Assembly: GCF_000814005.1 (NCBI RefSeq) | Contig: NZ_JWLK01000005.1 | Coordinates: 248,001-312,000, forward strand | Direction: 5' to 3' | DNA: 64,000 bases | Source of the DNA: Ruegeria sp. ANG-S4 | GTDB lineage: Bacteria; Pseudomonadota; Alphaproteobacteria; Rhodobacterales; Rhodobacteraceae | Shown here: piece by piece, positions 24,225-33,476 of the stretch | Layout of the letters: each line of letters opens with the position of its first letter | Numbering within the stretch: the first letter of the stretch is position 1 | Position numbers and translations under genes: made by a program | Notes under the pieces: model-generated | Told to the model about the DNA's origin: nothing | The model's input: only the letters and a program-made list of their open reading frames with translations | Database searches by the model: none

Positions 24225-24989
24225 ATGATGAAGCAGGCTGTGAAGTTTCTCTACATCAGCCACGAACCGGTATCGGTCTGGTTCCGCTATGGTCTGATCC
24301 TGTTCGATATCGCATCGATCATCTTTTTTGTCGCCACTGCCAACATCCCGCACGGGCCGGGCCTGACAGCGGCCAGCCTTGGTGTGGGTCTGATCATCTT
24401 GCTGGATTTCTGCGCGCGCCTGTGGATCGCGAAAGACCGCTGGAAACTGCTGCGACAGATCTACACGCTGGCAGATATTGTGGTGATCGTATCCCTGTTG
24501 CTCGACCCGTTCTTGACTGGGAATCTGGCTTTCCTGCGGATATTGCGCGCGCTGCGGCTGATCCACTCCTATCATTTGCTGAGGGACCTGCGCCGAGACA
24601 GCCCGTTCTTCCGCACCCACGAAGACGCGGTGATCGCGGCAATCAATCTGTTGGTGTTTGTCTTTGCCACCTCGACGGCTGTGCTGGTGTTCTTCGTCCC
24701 GGAGAACACGCAAACACCCTACATCGACGCGCTCTACTTCACGATGGCGACGCTGACGACGACCGGTTTCGGGGACATCACGCTGAGCACACCCGGCGGA
24801 AAACTGTTTTCGGTCTTCATCATGGTGGTGGGTGTCGCGCTGTTTGTGCGTCTGGCGCAGGCGATCTTCATCCCCCAGAAAGTGCGTTACAAATGCCCCA
24901 GCTGCGGATTGTTTCGGCACGATCCAGATGCCGTGCATTGCAAACACTGCGGTGCAACCCTGCGGATCGAAACCGGTGGATCGGGTTAA
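24225..24989 (+). CDS. Voltage-gated-type potassium channel with C-terminal zinc ribbon
   Basis: A 254-residue ion channel. Four voltage-sensor-like helices come first; the S4 segment (LRILRALRLIHSYHLLRDLRR) has arginines at every third position. The pore follows with selectivity filter TTTGFGD in YFTMATLTTTGFGDI and an inner helix. The C-terminus carries a rubredoxin-like zinc ribbon of two CPxCG/CxHCG knuckles (CPSCG and CKHCG). Phe replaces Tyr in the usual TVGYGD filter, a tolerated variant in bacterial Kch-like channels. An AGGAGG lies upstream of tandem ATGs at 24225. It overlaps the convergent cobS gene by 4 nt. Confidence 0.88.
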   Translation: MMKQAVKFLYISHEPVSVWFRYGLILFDIASIIFFVATANIPHGPGLTAASLGVGLIILLDFCARLWIAKDRWKLLRQIYTLADIVVIVSLLLDPFLTGNLAFLRILRALRLIHSYHLLRDLRRDSPFFRTHEDAVIAAINLLVFVFATSTAVLVFFVPENTQTPYIDALYFTMATLTTTGFGDITLSTPGGKLFSVFIMVVGVALFVRLAQAIFIPQKVRYKCPSCGLFRHDPDAVHCKHCGATLRIETGGSG

Positions 24990-25750
24990 ATCGAAGCCAC
25001 CAGAACCAGAAGAAAGACGATCTCGGTAACCTGTTGCGTGGCGCCCAAAATATCCCCGGTCTGTCCACCGATCTTGCGTTTTGCGATCCTCCCAACGATG
25101 GCCGCGGCGAGCAACGCAAACAGCATAGGTACGATGGCTGACCACCCCAGTAGCAACAGCGACAACACCGCCGCCAAACCCAATCCCGCAAATACGGCAG
25201 AGAATGGCGGGACACCAACCGAGTGGCTGAGCCCCGATTGCCGCGCATTGGGCAGTGCACGCATCAGCGCGGGCATTGCGGCGCGGGAAAACAGGCAGGC
25301 GGCCAGAACTCCGGTCAGCAGGCCAGACCCAACAAGGGCCGCGATGGTGGTGATCCGCAGAAGTTGGGATAACAGCAGGGCCAACACGCCATAGGTGCCG
25401 ATATGGCTGTCCTTCATGATCTCCAACCGGCGTTCAGACGTGTATCCTCCCCAAAGCCCATCGGCCGTGTCAGCCAACCCGTCCTCGTGCATCGCGCCGG
25501 TGGTGATGATTAGGGTGGCGACAATCAGGCTAGCCGTTCCGAAAGTGGGCAGATGCGCCCAGATCGCGATCCATGCAACACCACAAGCAAGGGCCGCGAC
25601 CACCAGACCGGCGAAGGGATAGGCCCATGCGGCGCGCGATTGGCGGGCAAACGCATCTTCGGGCAGGCGCGGCAGTGGCAGGCGGGTCAGAAGCACCAGC
25701 GCCAGCGGGATATCCCACAAGGAAAACGGGGCGGTGTCGTTTTTGTTCAC
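24986..25750 (-). CDS. cobS: Adenosylcobinamide-GDP ribazoletransferase (cobalamin synthase)
   Basis: A 254-residue integral membrane enzyme joining alpha-ribazole and adenosylcobinamide-GDP to make adenosylcobalamin (phosphate). Family signatures are [11 protein letters not shown] near the N-terminus, [20 protein letters not shown] with the acidic metal-binding residues, KDSHIGTYG, and [16 protein letters not shown] at the C-terminus. I use the GTG start at 25750, which opens just before [18 protein letters not shown]; longer starts would cross the divergent cobT gene. The protein is of normal length. cobT, which makes the alpha-ribazole phosphate substrate, is divergent 79 nt away, so both final steps are encoded side by side. 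Confidence 0.94.
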   Translation of the reverse strand: MNKNDTAPFSLWDIPLALVLLTRLPLPRLPEDAFARQSRAAWAYPFAGLVVAALACGVAWIAIWAHLPTFGTASLIVATLIITTGAMHEDGLADTADGLWGGYTSERRLEIMKDSHIGTYGVLALLLSQLLRITTIAALVGSGLLTGVLAACLFSRAAMPALMRALPNARQSGLSHSVGVPPFSAVFAGLGLAAVLSLLLLGWSAIVPMLFALLAAAIVGRIAKRKIGGQTGDILGATQQVTEIVFLLVLVASI

Positions 25751-25829
25751 TCCCAGGCCTTTCCGGGTCTTGTTGCTGTGCCAGCATTGGTTAAACACAC
25801 ACAACCACTCTGATGCAACGAGGCTTTCA

Positions 25830-26843
25830 ATGCTGCCTGAATTCAATGATCTGAACAGTTTCCGCACTGCGCTGACCGGCGCACCTGACCCGGACGCGTC
25901 TGCGGCGCAGGGCGCGGAGGAACGCAACGGGCAACTGACCAAACCACCGGGCGCATTGGGGCGGCTTGAGGATCTGGCGATCTGGTACGCAAGCTGGCGC
26001 GGCGATGCGCGGCCACAGATCAACGCGCCTCAGGTCATCGTGTTTGCGGGCAATCACGGAGTGACGGCGCAAGGTGTGTCCGCATTTCCGCCCGAAGTGA
26101 CGGTGCAGATGGTCATGAATTTCGAACATGGCGGCGCGGCGATCAATCAACTGGCCAAGGCTGCAGGTGCAAAGATGGACGTGCATGCGCTTGAGCTGGA
26201 CCGGCCCACCGACGACTTTACGCAAGGCCCGGCCATGAGCGAGGAAGAGTTGCTCAGCGCCCTGCGCACCGGCTGGCAGGCGCTTGATCCGCAGGCTGAT
26301 CTGCTGGTGGTCGGAGAGATGGGGATCGGCAATACCACTCCAGCCGCGGCCATTGCCTGCGCCCTGTATGGCGGTGAGGCCGATGATTGGACCGGCCGCG
26401 GCACAGGTGTCGACGATGCAGGCCTTGCCAACAAAACGCGCGTGGTGGCGGAAGGTGTGGACCGTCATGGCCGCACGGATGACGGGCTCGAAATTCTGCG
26501 CTGTCTGGGTGGACGAGAGATTGCGGCCATGGTAGGCGCAATTTCCGCAGCACGCGTGCTGCGCATCCCCGTCATTCTGGACGGGTTCATTTGCACCGCA
26601 GCGGCGGCTTGTTTGGCGCAGATTTCGCCTTCGGCACTGGATCACGCGATCGCAGGCCATCAAAGCGCTGAAGGCGCGCATGGGAAAATGCTTGAAAAAC
26701 TGGGCAAAGAGCCTTTGCTCAGCCTTGGTCTGCGGTTGGGTGAAGGGTCAGGCGGTGCCTTGGCGATCAACATCCTGAAAAGCGCGATTGCTTGCCATTC
26801 CGGTATGGCGACATTTGCCGAGGCAGGCGTTTCCGACGGGTGA
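25830..26843 (+). CDS. cobT: Nicotinate-nucleotide--dimethylbenzimidazole phosphoribosyltransferase
   Basis: A 337-residue enzyme that transfers phosphoribose from nicotinate mononucleotide to 5,6-dimethylbenzimidazole. Visible motifs are [56 protein letters not shown] and the C-terminal [16 protein letters not shown] containing the catalytic Glu. The start at 25830 is preceded by CGAGG; the frame continues upstream to 25734 into cobS sequence, which I reject. It is divergent from cobS. No cobalamin riboswitch was found in the 79-nt intergenic gap. Confidence 0.95.
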   Translation: MLPEFNDLNSFRTALTGAPDPDASAAQGAEERNGQLTKPPGALGRLEDLAIWYASWRGDARPQINAPQVIVFAGNHGVTAQGVSAFPPEVTVQMVMNFEHGGAAINQLAKAAGAKMDVHALELDRPTDDFTQGPAMSEEELLSALRTGWQALDPQADLLVVGEMGIGNTTPAAAIACALYGGEADDWTGRGTGVDDAGLANKTRVVAEGVDRHGRTDDGLEILRCLGGREIAAMVGAISAARVLRIPVILDGFICTAAAACLAQISPSALDHAIAGHQSAEGAHGKMLEKLGKEPLLSLGLRLGEGSGGALAINILKSAIACHSGMATFAEAGVSDG

Positions 26844-26873
26844 TTAATCGGCCTGACCGGGCTTCGTCGCGGG

Positions 26874-28754
26874 TCAGGCGGATTTCTTGGCGTGTTCTTC
26901 GGCAAGCTCCAGCAGTGCTGTTTCCAGATCCTTTTCCAACTCTTGCGCGCGCTCGATGTATTTCTTGTTGTCAGCAGTCGGCATTCCGGGAATCCAAAGC
27001 TCGGCCAGTTCGCGCACGGATGCGCGGTCGTGATGGTAAAAGGTTTGTTCGGCCTGCGCGGCTTCGTATTCTGACAGACCGATGTTTTCCAGCACGTAGC
27101 GGCCTGCGCGCAACGAGCCATCGAACATCTCGCGCACGATGTCATTGGCGCCCGCCTGATACAGTTCGTACACATGAGTGCGGTCGCGGGCGCGGGCAAT
27201 GATGTGCAGGTCGGGCCGCTGGCGGCGAGCATAGCCAACCAACCGAGTTACCTGTTTGCGGTCGTCCATCGCCGCCACAAGGACAGAGGCTTTCTCGATA
27301 CCCGCGGCACGTAACAGTTCGGGTCGGGTAGGGTCCCCCAGGAACCCTTTGACGCCGAACCTGCGCATTAGCTGAATGGTCTCGATATCGTGGTCCAGAA
27401 CCACGGTCTTGAATCCGCTGGCTTGCACCAGCCGGTTCACGATCTGACCAAAACGGCCGATACCTGCGATGATGACGGGCCCTTTTTCGTCAATCTCGTC
27501 CGGTTCAACCGCAGGTCCGCTGTCGCCCAGATGACGGGTAATCTGGTCGTAGATGATGAACAATAGCGGCGTGATCAGCATGGTCAGCGCGATAATCATC
27601 AGCAACTTTTGAGACAGATCAGGCGGTATGACGTTTTGCTGCGTTGAAAAGGCCAGCAGGACAAAGCCGAACTCGCCCGCCTGTGCCAGACCCAAGGTGA
27701 ACAACCAATGGTCACGCCCGCGCAGTTTGAAGGCCCGCCCGACAACAAACAGGATGATCCCCTTGGCAAGAATGACCAGCAGCGCCAAACCGACCAATTC
27801 AAACGGGTCGTTAAAGAAATACCCGACGTCTATACCGGCGCCGACTGTGATGAAAAACAGGCCCAGGAACAGGCCCTTGAAGGGCTCAAGGTCGCTCTCC
27901 ATCTCGTGCCGGAATTCCGAGCTGGCAAGCACGACACCGGCAAGAAAGGCTCCTAATGCGGGTGACAGGCCGACCAATGTCATCAGGAAGGAAATGCCGA
28001 CCACGATCATCAGTGCCAGCGCGGTATACATCTCGCGCAGACGGGTGGTGTGGATGAACCGAAACAAGGGGCGCGTCAGGTAAACGCCGGCCACTATGAC
28101 AAAGGCGATTGCACCAATCGTCACAAGCGTGACGGCCCAGCCGGGTAAACCTTCGACCAACGACAGGGTGTGATGCGCATGATCGTCATGGGCAGCCACG
28201 CCGCGATCAATGGACCCGTCCTGTTCGATATGCACCATTGCGGGCAACGCCAACAGGGGCAGAAAGGCAAGAATCGGGATGACCGCAATGTCCTGCGTCA
28301 ACAGGACGGAAAAGGTCGCCCTGCCGCCGTTCGTTTGCATCAGTCCCTTTTCTGACAGGGTCTGCAAAACAATCGCGGTCGAGGATAAAGACAGCGTCAA
28401 CCCGACAGCCAGAGACACGGACCACGGGTGACCCGCGTAGAGGGCGACGCCCGCGATGGCCAGCGTCGATAGCCCAACCTGCAAACCGCCAAGGCCCAGC
28501 AGTTTGTCGCGCATGTCCCACAGGGCGCGCGGCTCCAATTCAAGCCCGATCAGGAACAGCATCATGACAACGCCGAACTCGGCCACATGCTGAAGGTTCT
28601 CGGTCTCGGCTCCGACCAGACCAAGGATGGGACCGATCGCGATGCCCGCCGCCAGATAGCCCAGAACGGATCCCAACCCCAGCCGCGCTGACAAAGGTAC
28701 GGCAATCACCGCCGCTGCCAGATAAATTGAGGCTTGGTACAGGAATTCGTTCAT
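26874..28754 (-). CDS. CPA2-family monovalent cation/proton antiporter with RCK (TrkA-N) domain
   Basis: A 626-residue Kef-like transporter. Residues 1-390 form about 12 membrane helices with the CPA2 core (GSVLGYLAAGIAIGPILG, then LIGLELEPRALW, and SPALGAFLAGVVLASSEF). Residues 415-535 form a Rossmann RCK domain with nucleotide-binding GIGRFGQIVNRLVQASG and the acidic VVLDHD after strand two. A charged C-terminal helix follows. It probably exchanges K+ or Na+ for H+ with NAD(H)- or glutathione-linked gating, as in KefB/KefC, but the ion cannot be told from sequence. It stands alone, between cobT and an Lrp-type regulator. Confidence 0.9.
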   Translation of the reverse strand: MNEFLYQASIYLAAAVIAVPLSARLGLGSVLGYLAAGIAIGPILGLVGAETENLQHVAEFGVVMMLFLIGLELEPRALWDMRDKLLGLGGLQVGLSTLAIAGVALYAGHPWSVSLAVGLTLSLSSTAIVLQTLSEKGLMQTNGGRATFSVLLTQDIAVIPILAFLPLLALPAMVHIEQDGSIDRGVAAHDDHAHHTLSLVEGLPGWAVTLVTIGAIAFVIVAGVYLTRPLFRFIHTTRLREMYTALALMIVVGISFLMTLVGLSPALGAFLAGVVLASSEFRHEMESDLEPFKGLFLGLFFITVGAGIDVGYFFNDPFELVGLALLVILAKGIILFVVGRAFKLRGRDHWLFTLGLAQAGEFGFVLLAFSTQQNVIPPDLSQKLLMIIALTMLITPLLFIIYDQITRHLGDSGPAVEPDEIDEKGPVIIAGIGRFGQIVNRLVQASGFKTVVLDHDIETIQLMRRFGVKGFLGDPTRPELLRAAGIEKASVLVAAMDDRKQVTRLVGYARRQRPDLHIIARARDRTHVYELYQAGANDIVREMFDGSLRAGRYVLENIGLSEYEAAQAEQTFYHHDRASVRELAELWIPGMPTADNKKYIERAQELEKDLETALLELAEEHAKKSA

Positions 28755-28773
28755 TTTGGTCCTTCCCGAGACG

Positions 28774-29229
28774 TTACGTTGGCAAAGGGGCGTCGCGTTT
28801 CAATTGGTCCATCACGATCTGGCTTTGCACCCGTGCAACTGCAGGATGCGGCAGGATGACCTCGTGAAGCAAGCTGTTGAGGGCTGAAAGATCGTCGCAA
28901 TAGACATGAAGCAAGTAATCTGCCTCTCCTGTCATCGTCCATGCGCTGCTGATCTCGGCGCGTGCATTGACCATTCGGGCAAAGCTGGCGGATTGCTCGG
29001 GCCCGTGCGTGCCAAGATGAACCTGGATAAAACCCTGAACCTGCAATCCCAGTTTTAATGGGTCCAAGCGCGCGGTATAGCCGGTGATGTACCCTTCGGC
29101 CTCTAACCGCTGGCGGCGACGTCCCGCCTGACTGGCCGAGAGGTTGAGTACATCGCCCAATTGCTGGGCTGTCAGGTGCGCGTCGCGCTGCAGGGCCGCA
29201 AGCATTCCAATGTCTATCCGATCCAGCAC
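28774..29229 (-). CDS. Lrp/AsnC family transcriptional regulator
   Basis: A 151-residue regulator. The N-terminal winged helix (IDIGMLAALQRDAHLTAQQLGDVLNLSASQAGRRRQRLEAEG in consecutive blocks) binds DNA, and the C-terminal RAM domain (HVYCDDLSALNSLLHEVILPH) senses amino acids. I use a GTG start at 29229, preceded by GAGGAA, because the family N-terminus begins with Leu-Asp-Arg-Ile-Asp; longer in-frame starts lack support. It is divergent from hpd. By position it probably controls tyrosine/phenylalanine catabolism. The effector is not visible. Confidence 0.9.
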   Translation of the reverse strand: MLDRIDIGMLAALQRDAHLTAQQLGDVLNLSASQAGRRRQRLEAEGYITGYTARLDPLKLGLQVQGFIQVHLGTHGPEQSASFARMVNARAEISSAWTMTGEADYLLHVYCDDLSALNSLLHEVILPHPAVARVQSQIVMDQLKRDAPLPT

Positions 29230-29372
29230 GTGCGGCGTTTCCTCAATATTCGACTGATATATGCGGGTTTTGCGCGTATTTATCCAGTTTACACGAAAAC
29301 AATGCGCAGAAACAGCATGGATTAAGGCGTATTTTTGAATCAGCAAAGAATTTCCTGTTTTTGGAGGACATC
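29230..29372. promoter_or_regulatory. Divergent lrp-type gene/hpd promoter region
   Basis: An AT-rich 143-nt gap. The octamer GCGTATTT occurs twice in direct orientation, at 29273-29280 and 29327-29334, 54 bp apart, close to five helical turns, as expected for multimeric Lrp-type regulators. No strong -10/-35 pair stands out. Confidence 0.35.
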
Positions 29373-30470
29373 ATGGGCCCTTTCCCGCACAACGCCCCGA
29401 AATCCGTCATCAGCGATGAAAACCCGGCCGGAACCGACGGGTTTGAATTTGTCGAATTCGCACATCCCGACCCGCAGGAGCTGCGGGATTTGTTCGCCCG
29501 TATGGGATATGACTATGTCGGTTATCACCGCAATTCACCCAAGGTCGAACTTTGGCAACAGGGCGATGTCACATACATCCTGAACGCGGATCCCGACAGC
29601 TTTGCCGCCAAGTTCGCGGCTGATCACGGCCCGTGCGCCCCATCCATGGGGTGGCGCGTGGTGGATGCGCAGAAAGCGTTCGAGCTTGCGGTCGCAAAAG
29701 GGGCCGAACCCTATGATGGCGCGGACAAGACGATGGATGTCCCCGCGATCAAGGGCATTGGCGGGTCACTGATTTATTTTGTTGACCAATATCACGATAC
29801 ATCGCCCTACAACGAAGAATTCGAATGGTTGAAACAGTCCAAGCCGCGCGGTGACGGTTTTTACTATCTCGATCACCTGACCCACAACGTGTTCAAGGGC
29901 AACATGGACAAGTGGTTCAAGTTTTACGGCGAATTGTTCAACTTCCGCGAAATCCGCTTTTTCGACATCCAGGGCAAGTTCACAGGGCTCTACAGCCGGG
30001 CGCTGACATCCCCTTGCGGTCGTATCCGTATCCCGATCAACGAAGACCGGGGCGAAACCGGCCAGATCGTTTCGTACCTGAAAAAGTACAATGGCGAGGG
30101 CATTCAGCACATCGCGGTTGGAAGCGACGACATCTACAGCTCGACCGATGCAATCGCCGGGAAAGGTCTGAAATTCATGCCCGGACCAAATGAGACATAT
30201 TACGACCTGTCGTATGAGCGGGTTTCGGGACACGAGGAACCGAAGGACCGGATGATGAAGCACGGCATCCTGATCGACGGCGAAGGCGTCGTGGATGGCG
30301 GCGAGACAAAGATACTGCTGCAGATCTTCTCAAAGACCGTGATTGGGCCGATCTTCTTCGAATTCATTCAGCGCAAAGGCGATGACGGATTTGGCGAAGG
30401 CAATTTCCAGGCCCTGTTCGAGTCCATTGAGCGCGAACAAATCGAATCCGGCGAAATCTCGGCTGCATAG
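29373..30470 (+). CDS. hpd: 4-hydroxyphenylpyruvate dioxygenase
   Basis: A 365-residue non-heme iron dioxygenase converting 4-hydroxyphenylpyruvate to homogentisate in tyrosine degradation. The two vicinal-oxygen-chelate domains are evident: the N-terminal one with GFEFVEFAHPDPQEL, the catalytic one with LDHLTHNVFKGNM, GEGIQHIAVGSDDI and FFEFIQRKGDDGFGEGN, which supply the 2-His-1-Glu iron ligands. The start at 29373 has GGAGGA about 5 nt upstream, in preference to an in-frame start at 29361. The downstream homogentisate genes are not in the window. Likely regulated by the divergent Lrp-type gene. Confidence 0.96.
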   Translation: MGPFPHNAPKSVISDENPAGTDGFEFVEFAHPDPQELRDLFARMGYDYVGYHRNSPKVELWQQGDVTYILNADPDSFAAKFAADHGPCAPSMGWRVVDAQKAFELAVAKGAEPYDGADKTMDVPAIKGIGGSLIYFVDQYHDTSPYNEEFEWLKQSKPRGDGFYYLDHLTHNVFKGNMDKWFKFYGELFNFREIRFFDIQGKFTGLYSRALTSPCGRIRIPINEDRGETGQIVSYLKKYNGEGIQHIAVGSDDIYSSTDAIAGKGLKFMPGPNETYYDLSYERVSGHEEPKDRMMKHGILIDGEGVVDGGETKILLQIFSKTVIGPIFFEFIQRKGDDGFGEGNFQALFESIEREQIESGEISAA

Positions 30471-30503
30471 CGCAAGCAGTACGTACGCATCAGGAATTGG
30501 TGC

Positions 30504-32615
30504 TCAGCCGCGCGGCATTTTCAAAGTTACGTTTTTGCCGCGCTTCTGATACCGCAATTCGCTGTCGCCAATCGCCACGACTTTGCCGCCGTCGATCCGG
30601 TCGCCGATTTTCAGCTTTTTGTAGCGACCACTCGGCAGGCGGACCAGAGCGCGCCGATTGGCTGGCGTGCCATATACGCCAATCAGATTCAGGCGGCGAA
30701 GATTGATCGCGTTATCAATCGTTGCCTGCCGCGCCACAGATGCAGTCGTCGGGATTTTTGGCGAAACGGCTTTGGGCGTAAAAGAACCGGGTTCGTTCTG
30801 CGGTGTGGCCACATTCGCGGTCGAACCGAGGTTGGCCGTGCTTGCGCTTGCGGTCCTCGGGGCCAGGCCGGCGGGGCGCGATTTGGGTCTGGGCACGCGC
30901 ACGACAGCCAACGCCGTCGGCGTGTAATCAATCTCTGGTTCGGCCTTCAGCGAAGCGGGACGCAGTTTGGGGCGAACTACAGCCAGTTCTGCGCGTGATC
31001 GTCCGCCCAGTTGTGTGCGCTCAAACTGATCCACCAGATTGTCGGGCCGTGGACGGGGGCGAAATCCGGAGAGCCTCTCATCAGGCTCCACGGGTTCGGG
31101 TTCCGCTTCGAAGCGAACGGGTGGCTCTGGCGGAACCGAGGAGGGGCGGCCCTGATAGACCATTATGCCATCGGGGTTCAGCGCGCCTTCTGGCGTAGCG
31201 ACGACAAGACCACGGTCATCCAGATCAAATTGCTGGTCCTGCGTGCTTGGTGATGCGGGTTGATCAAACGGTTGATCCGTCACAAGGCTGTCGGCATGCG
31301 GCAAGGCCAATGCATCGACCGACAAATCGGAGCGATCGATTGAGGCCAAATACACGTCTTCCGTTTGATCCAACTCTGGCGCAATGAGAACACCCGGCGC
31401 GGTTGGCGCCGCGCCTGTGAAGTCGCTGAACACTGTTTGCGGCGCATCGTCCCGAGAGATTGCTTCGACCGGCTCTGGGGCCATATTCAAAGCCTCAAGA
31501 ATTGCCGGATCGGTTTCGGAGGAAGGGTCCTGATTTTCGGGTGCTGTCTGCGGTTCAACGCTGAGCGCTTCCAGAATGGCCGCGTCCGTCGCGGACAAAC
31601 CTTCCGAGGGTTCGGGTTCAGAAATGTCTGGCAGCGGCTCGGGCGCGGGCTCTGATGGTTCGGCGGCTGCAACCTCTGTTTGCGGTGGTTCCACGGCCTC
31701 GGGTTCAGGTGAGGCCTGCGTCACTTCCTGATCAACGGGCGGGTCGTCTGGCCCCATCAGGGACCATGCGCCAAGTGCCATGCCCAAAAACACGGATGCA
31801 GCAACTGCCGGGATGGCAAACCGTTTGATGTCGCGCGCGGGTCGCTGCGCGTTGGCTGCTGCGATTGGGGTCGATCTGAATTTTTCCGGTTCAGAAGTTC
31901 CGGCTATCGCATGTACGGGCGGTTCCGGCTCGGCGGAGGGTTCCAAATCCTCGGGTGAGTCAGCCGGGACGGGCTCAGGGGCGGTATCTTCCTGTGTCAG
32001 GTCATCTTGAATTTGCAGTTCAGGTTCTGCCGACGGAACCGAATCCGACACTAAGACCGGTTCTGCGTCGTCAGAGGAATCCACATCGGAAGAAGGCTCC
32101 GCATCGGGAGTGGGTCGCGCATCGGAAGTGGGTTCCGCATCATCAACCGGCCACTCAAACAGATGTCCCTGAACCGGGGAGTCCGCCTCTCCGCCAGCGC
32201 GAAAGGTCTCGGGGATAAAGCCATGCGAAACCGCAAAGGCTCGCGCCTCTGCCAAGGTTTGACGCGCTACGGCGGCAACGTTGGATTCTGTGCCGGCGGA
32301 CACGGTGGAATAGGCAAGATCAGCAAGCGCGTAGGGCGTGGCATCGGCCAACGTGGTCTGTATCCTGGTGTCGGCGTCTTCGGGCGACAACCCTTGTGTA
32401 TCGACCGTCAACAAGCGGACCTGATCCGGTGGGATAACCAACGCACATCCAAGGTGATTGGCAAGCGCAAAACCCTGTTCCCGCAGCGCCTGTATCTGTT
32501 CCGACAAGTCGGGCGCATCCAAAGGAACGGTGCCCAAGCAATACCAGTCACCATCTGACTGGTGATGCAGTGAAATGCCGTTTTCAGAAAATGACAGCGC
32601 AAAAGCGGGTTTCAT
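30504..32615 (-). CDS. GspL/PilM-like and PilP-like mosaic membrane protein
   Basis: A 703-residue protein of unusual layout. Residues 1-150 resemble the cytoplasmic actin-like fold of GspL/PilM (GCALVIPPDQVRLLTVD, then ARQTLAEARAFAVSHGFIPE). A long acidic Asp/Glu/Ser/Pro-rich stretch with repeated DAEP units follows, then one transmembrane helix (PAVAASVFLGMALGAWSLMG, near residues 270-290). Another disordered acidic/proline region leads to a C-terminal domain (residues 640-703; GVYGTPANRRALVRLPSGR, then KIGDRIDGGKVVAIGDSELRY) like the PilP/GspC homology-region domain. This suggests a scaffold from cytoplasm to periplasm in a type II secretion or pilus-like machine, but no such machine is encoded in the window. 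Confidence 0.62.
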   Translation of the reverse strand: MKPAFALSFSENGISLHHQSDGDWYCLGTVPLDAPDLSEQIQALREQGFALANHLGCALVIPPDQVRLLTVDTQGLSPEDADTRIQTTLADATPYALADLAYSTVSAGTESNVAAVARQTLAEARAFAVSHGFIPETFRAGGEADSPVQGHLFEWPVDDAEPTSDARPTPDAEPSSDVDSSDDAEPVLVSDSVPSAEPELQIQDDLTQEDTAPEPVPADSPEDLEPSAEPEPPVHAIAGTSEPEKFRSTPIAAANAQRPARDIKRFAIPAVAASVFLGMALGAWSLMGPDDPPVDQEVTQASPEPEAVEPPQTEVAAAEPSEPAPEPLPDISEPEPSEGLSATDAAILEALSVEPQTAPENQDPSSETDPAILEALNMAPEPVEAISRDDAPQTVFSDFTGAAPTAPGVLIAPELDQTEDVYLASIDRSDLSVDALALPHADSLVTDQPFDQPASPSTQDQQFDLDDRGLVVATPEGALNPDGIMVYQGRPSSVPPEPPVRFEAEPEPVEPDERLSGFRPRPRPDNLVDQFERTQLGGRSRAELAVVRPKLRPASLKAEPEIDYTPTALAVVRVPRPKSRPAGLAPRTASASTANLGSTANVATPQNEPGSFTPKAVSPKIPTTASVARQATIDNAINLRRLNLIGVYGTPANRRALVRLPSGRYKKLKIGDRIDGGKVVAIGDSELRYQKRGKNVTLKMPRG

Positions 32616-32779
32616 AATCCGGATGAACCATAATTGTCAGTTTCATTGCAAACGCTTTGACGCCCGCCGCAAGAGCATAAAGCAGGAAACTGCCGAGGGA
32701 AAGAAAAAGCCGCCACTCCCCCTTGCCGTGTACTGCCCAAAGACCCCATCTTCAGACCATGTCAGCAGGAGGGATCACC

Positions 32780-33475
32780 TTGAAGACACTTGCTTTTTTG
32801 GCCGCAATCTCCGCAGCGATGGCGACCTTGCCCGCCCATGCGGAAGAACGTCGCATCACCGTTAGTGGCACCGGGGTTGCACTGACCACGCCGGATATGG
32901 CGACATTGACACTTGGCGTGACCAATCAGGAGGAAGAGGCGGCGGCCGCGATGGAGGCGACATCGGCGGCGGTTGCTCAGATTTTGAAGCGGCTTGAAGA
33001 TATGGGACTTGAAGCCCGTGATATACAGACGCGGGATTTGTCCCTTTCACCGGTCTGGGCTGGTCGCAACGGACAGGGCACCGAACCACCGCGTATCACC
33101 GGGTTCACCGCATCCAACCGCGTTCTGGTGCGTGTGCGCGATCTGGATAACCTGGGTCAAATCATGGATGCCGTGATCTCGGACGGTGCGAACGACTTTG
33201 GCGGGCTAAGCTTCAGTGTGCAGGACCCCAAACCGCTGGAAGCCAACGCGCGTGCCAAGGCCGTTGCGGACGCAATGGAAAAGGCCGAACAACTGGCACA
33301 AGCGGCCGGTATCACACTGGGTTCCGTGATGTCGATCAGCGATCAGGCCAGCGGTGTGCGGCCCGTGAACCAGATGCGAGAAATGGCCATGATGGACTCG
33401 GCAGGTGTGCCGGTTGCCGGGGGCGAGGTTTCGGTGTCGGTCAATATCTCGATGGAGTTCGAAATCGCAGACTGA
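32780..33475 (+). CDS. SIMPL-domain (DUF541) periplasmic protein
   Basis: A 231-residue exported protein with a clear signal peptide (KTLAFLAAISAAMATLPAHA, cleavage about residue 22) and one SIMPL domain (ITVSGTGVALTTPDMATLTLGV, then ANARAKAVADAMEKAEQLAQAAGITLG). The family is periplasmic or outer-membrane associated, with a role in envelope or oxidative stress in E. coli YggE. Translation probably starts at the TTG at 32780: AGGAGGG lies 6 nt upstream and the signal peptide then begins correctly. ATG codons at 32759 and 32723 would disrupt it. Solitary gene, convergent with an acetyltransferase gene. Confidence 0.87.
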   Translation: MKTLAFLAAISAAMATLPAHAEERRITVSGTGVALTTPDMATLTLGVTNQEEEAAAAMEATSAAVAQILKRLEDMGLEARDIQTRDLSLSPVWAGRNGQGTEPPRITGFTASNRVLVRVRDLDNLGQIMDAVISDGANDFGGLSFSVQDPKPLEANARAKAVADAMEKAEQLAQAAGITLGSVMSISDQASGVRPVNQMREMAMMDSAGVPVAGGEVSVSVNISMEFEIAD

Positions 33476-33476
33476 G

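Noticed and set aside
25751..25829. Possible cobalamin riboswitch between cobS and cobT
   Set aside because: The gap is 79 nt, too short for the full aptamer, and has no recognisable B12-box sequence.
32050..32130. Short degenerate tandem repeat in DNA
   Set aside because: It encodes acidic DAEP-type units in the disordered region of the mosaic protein. It is explained by protein composition and is not an independent repeat element.
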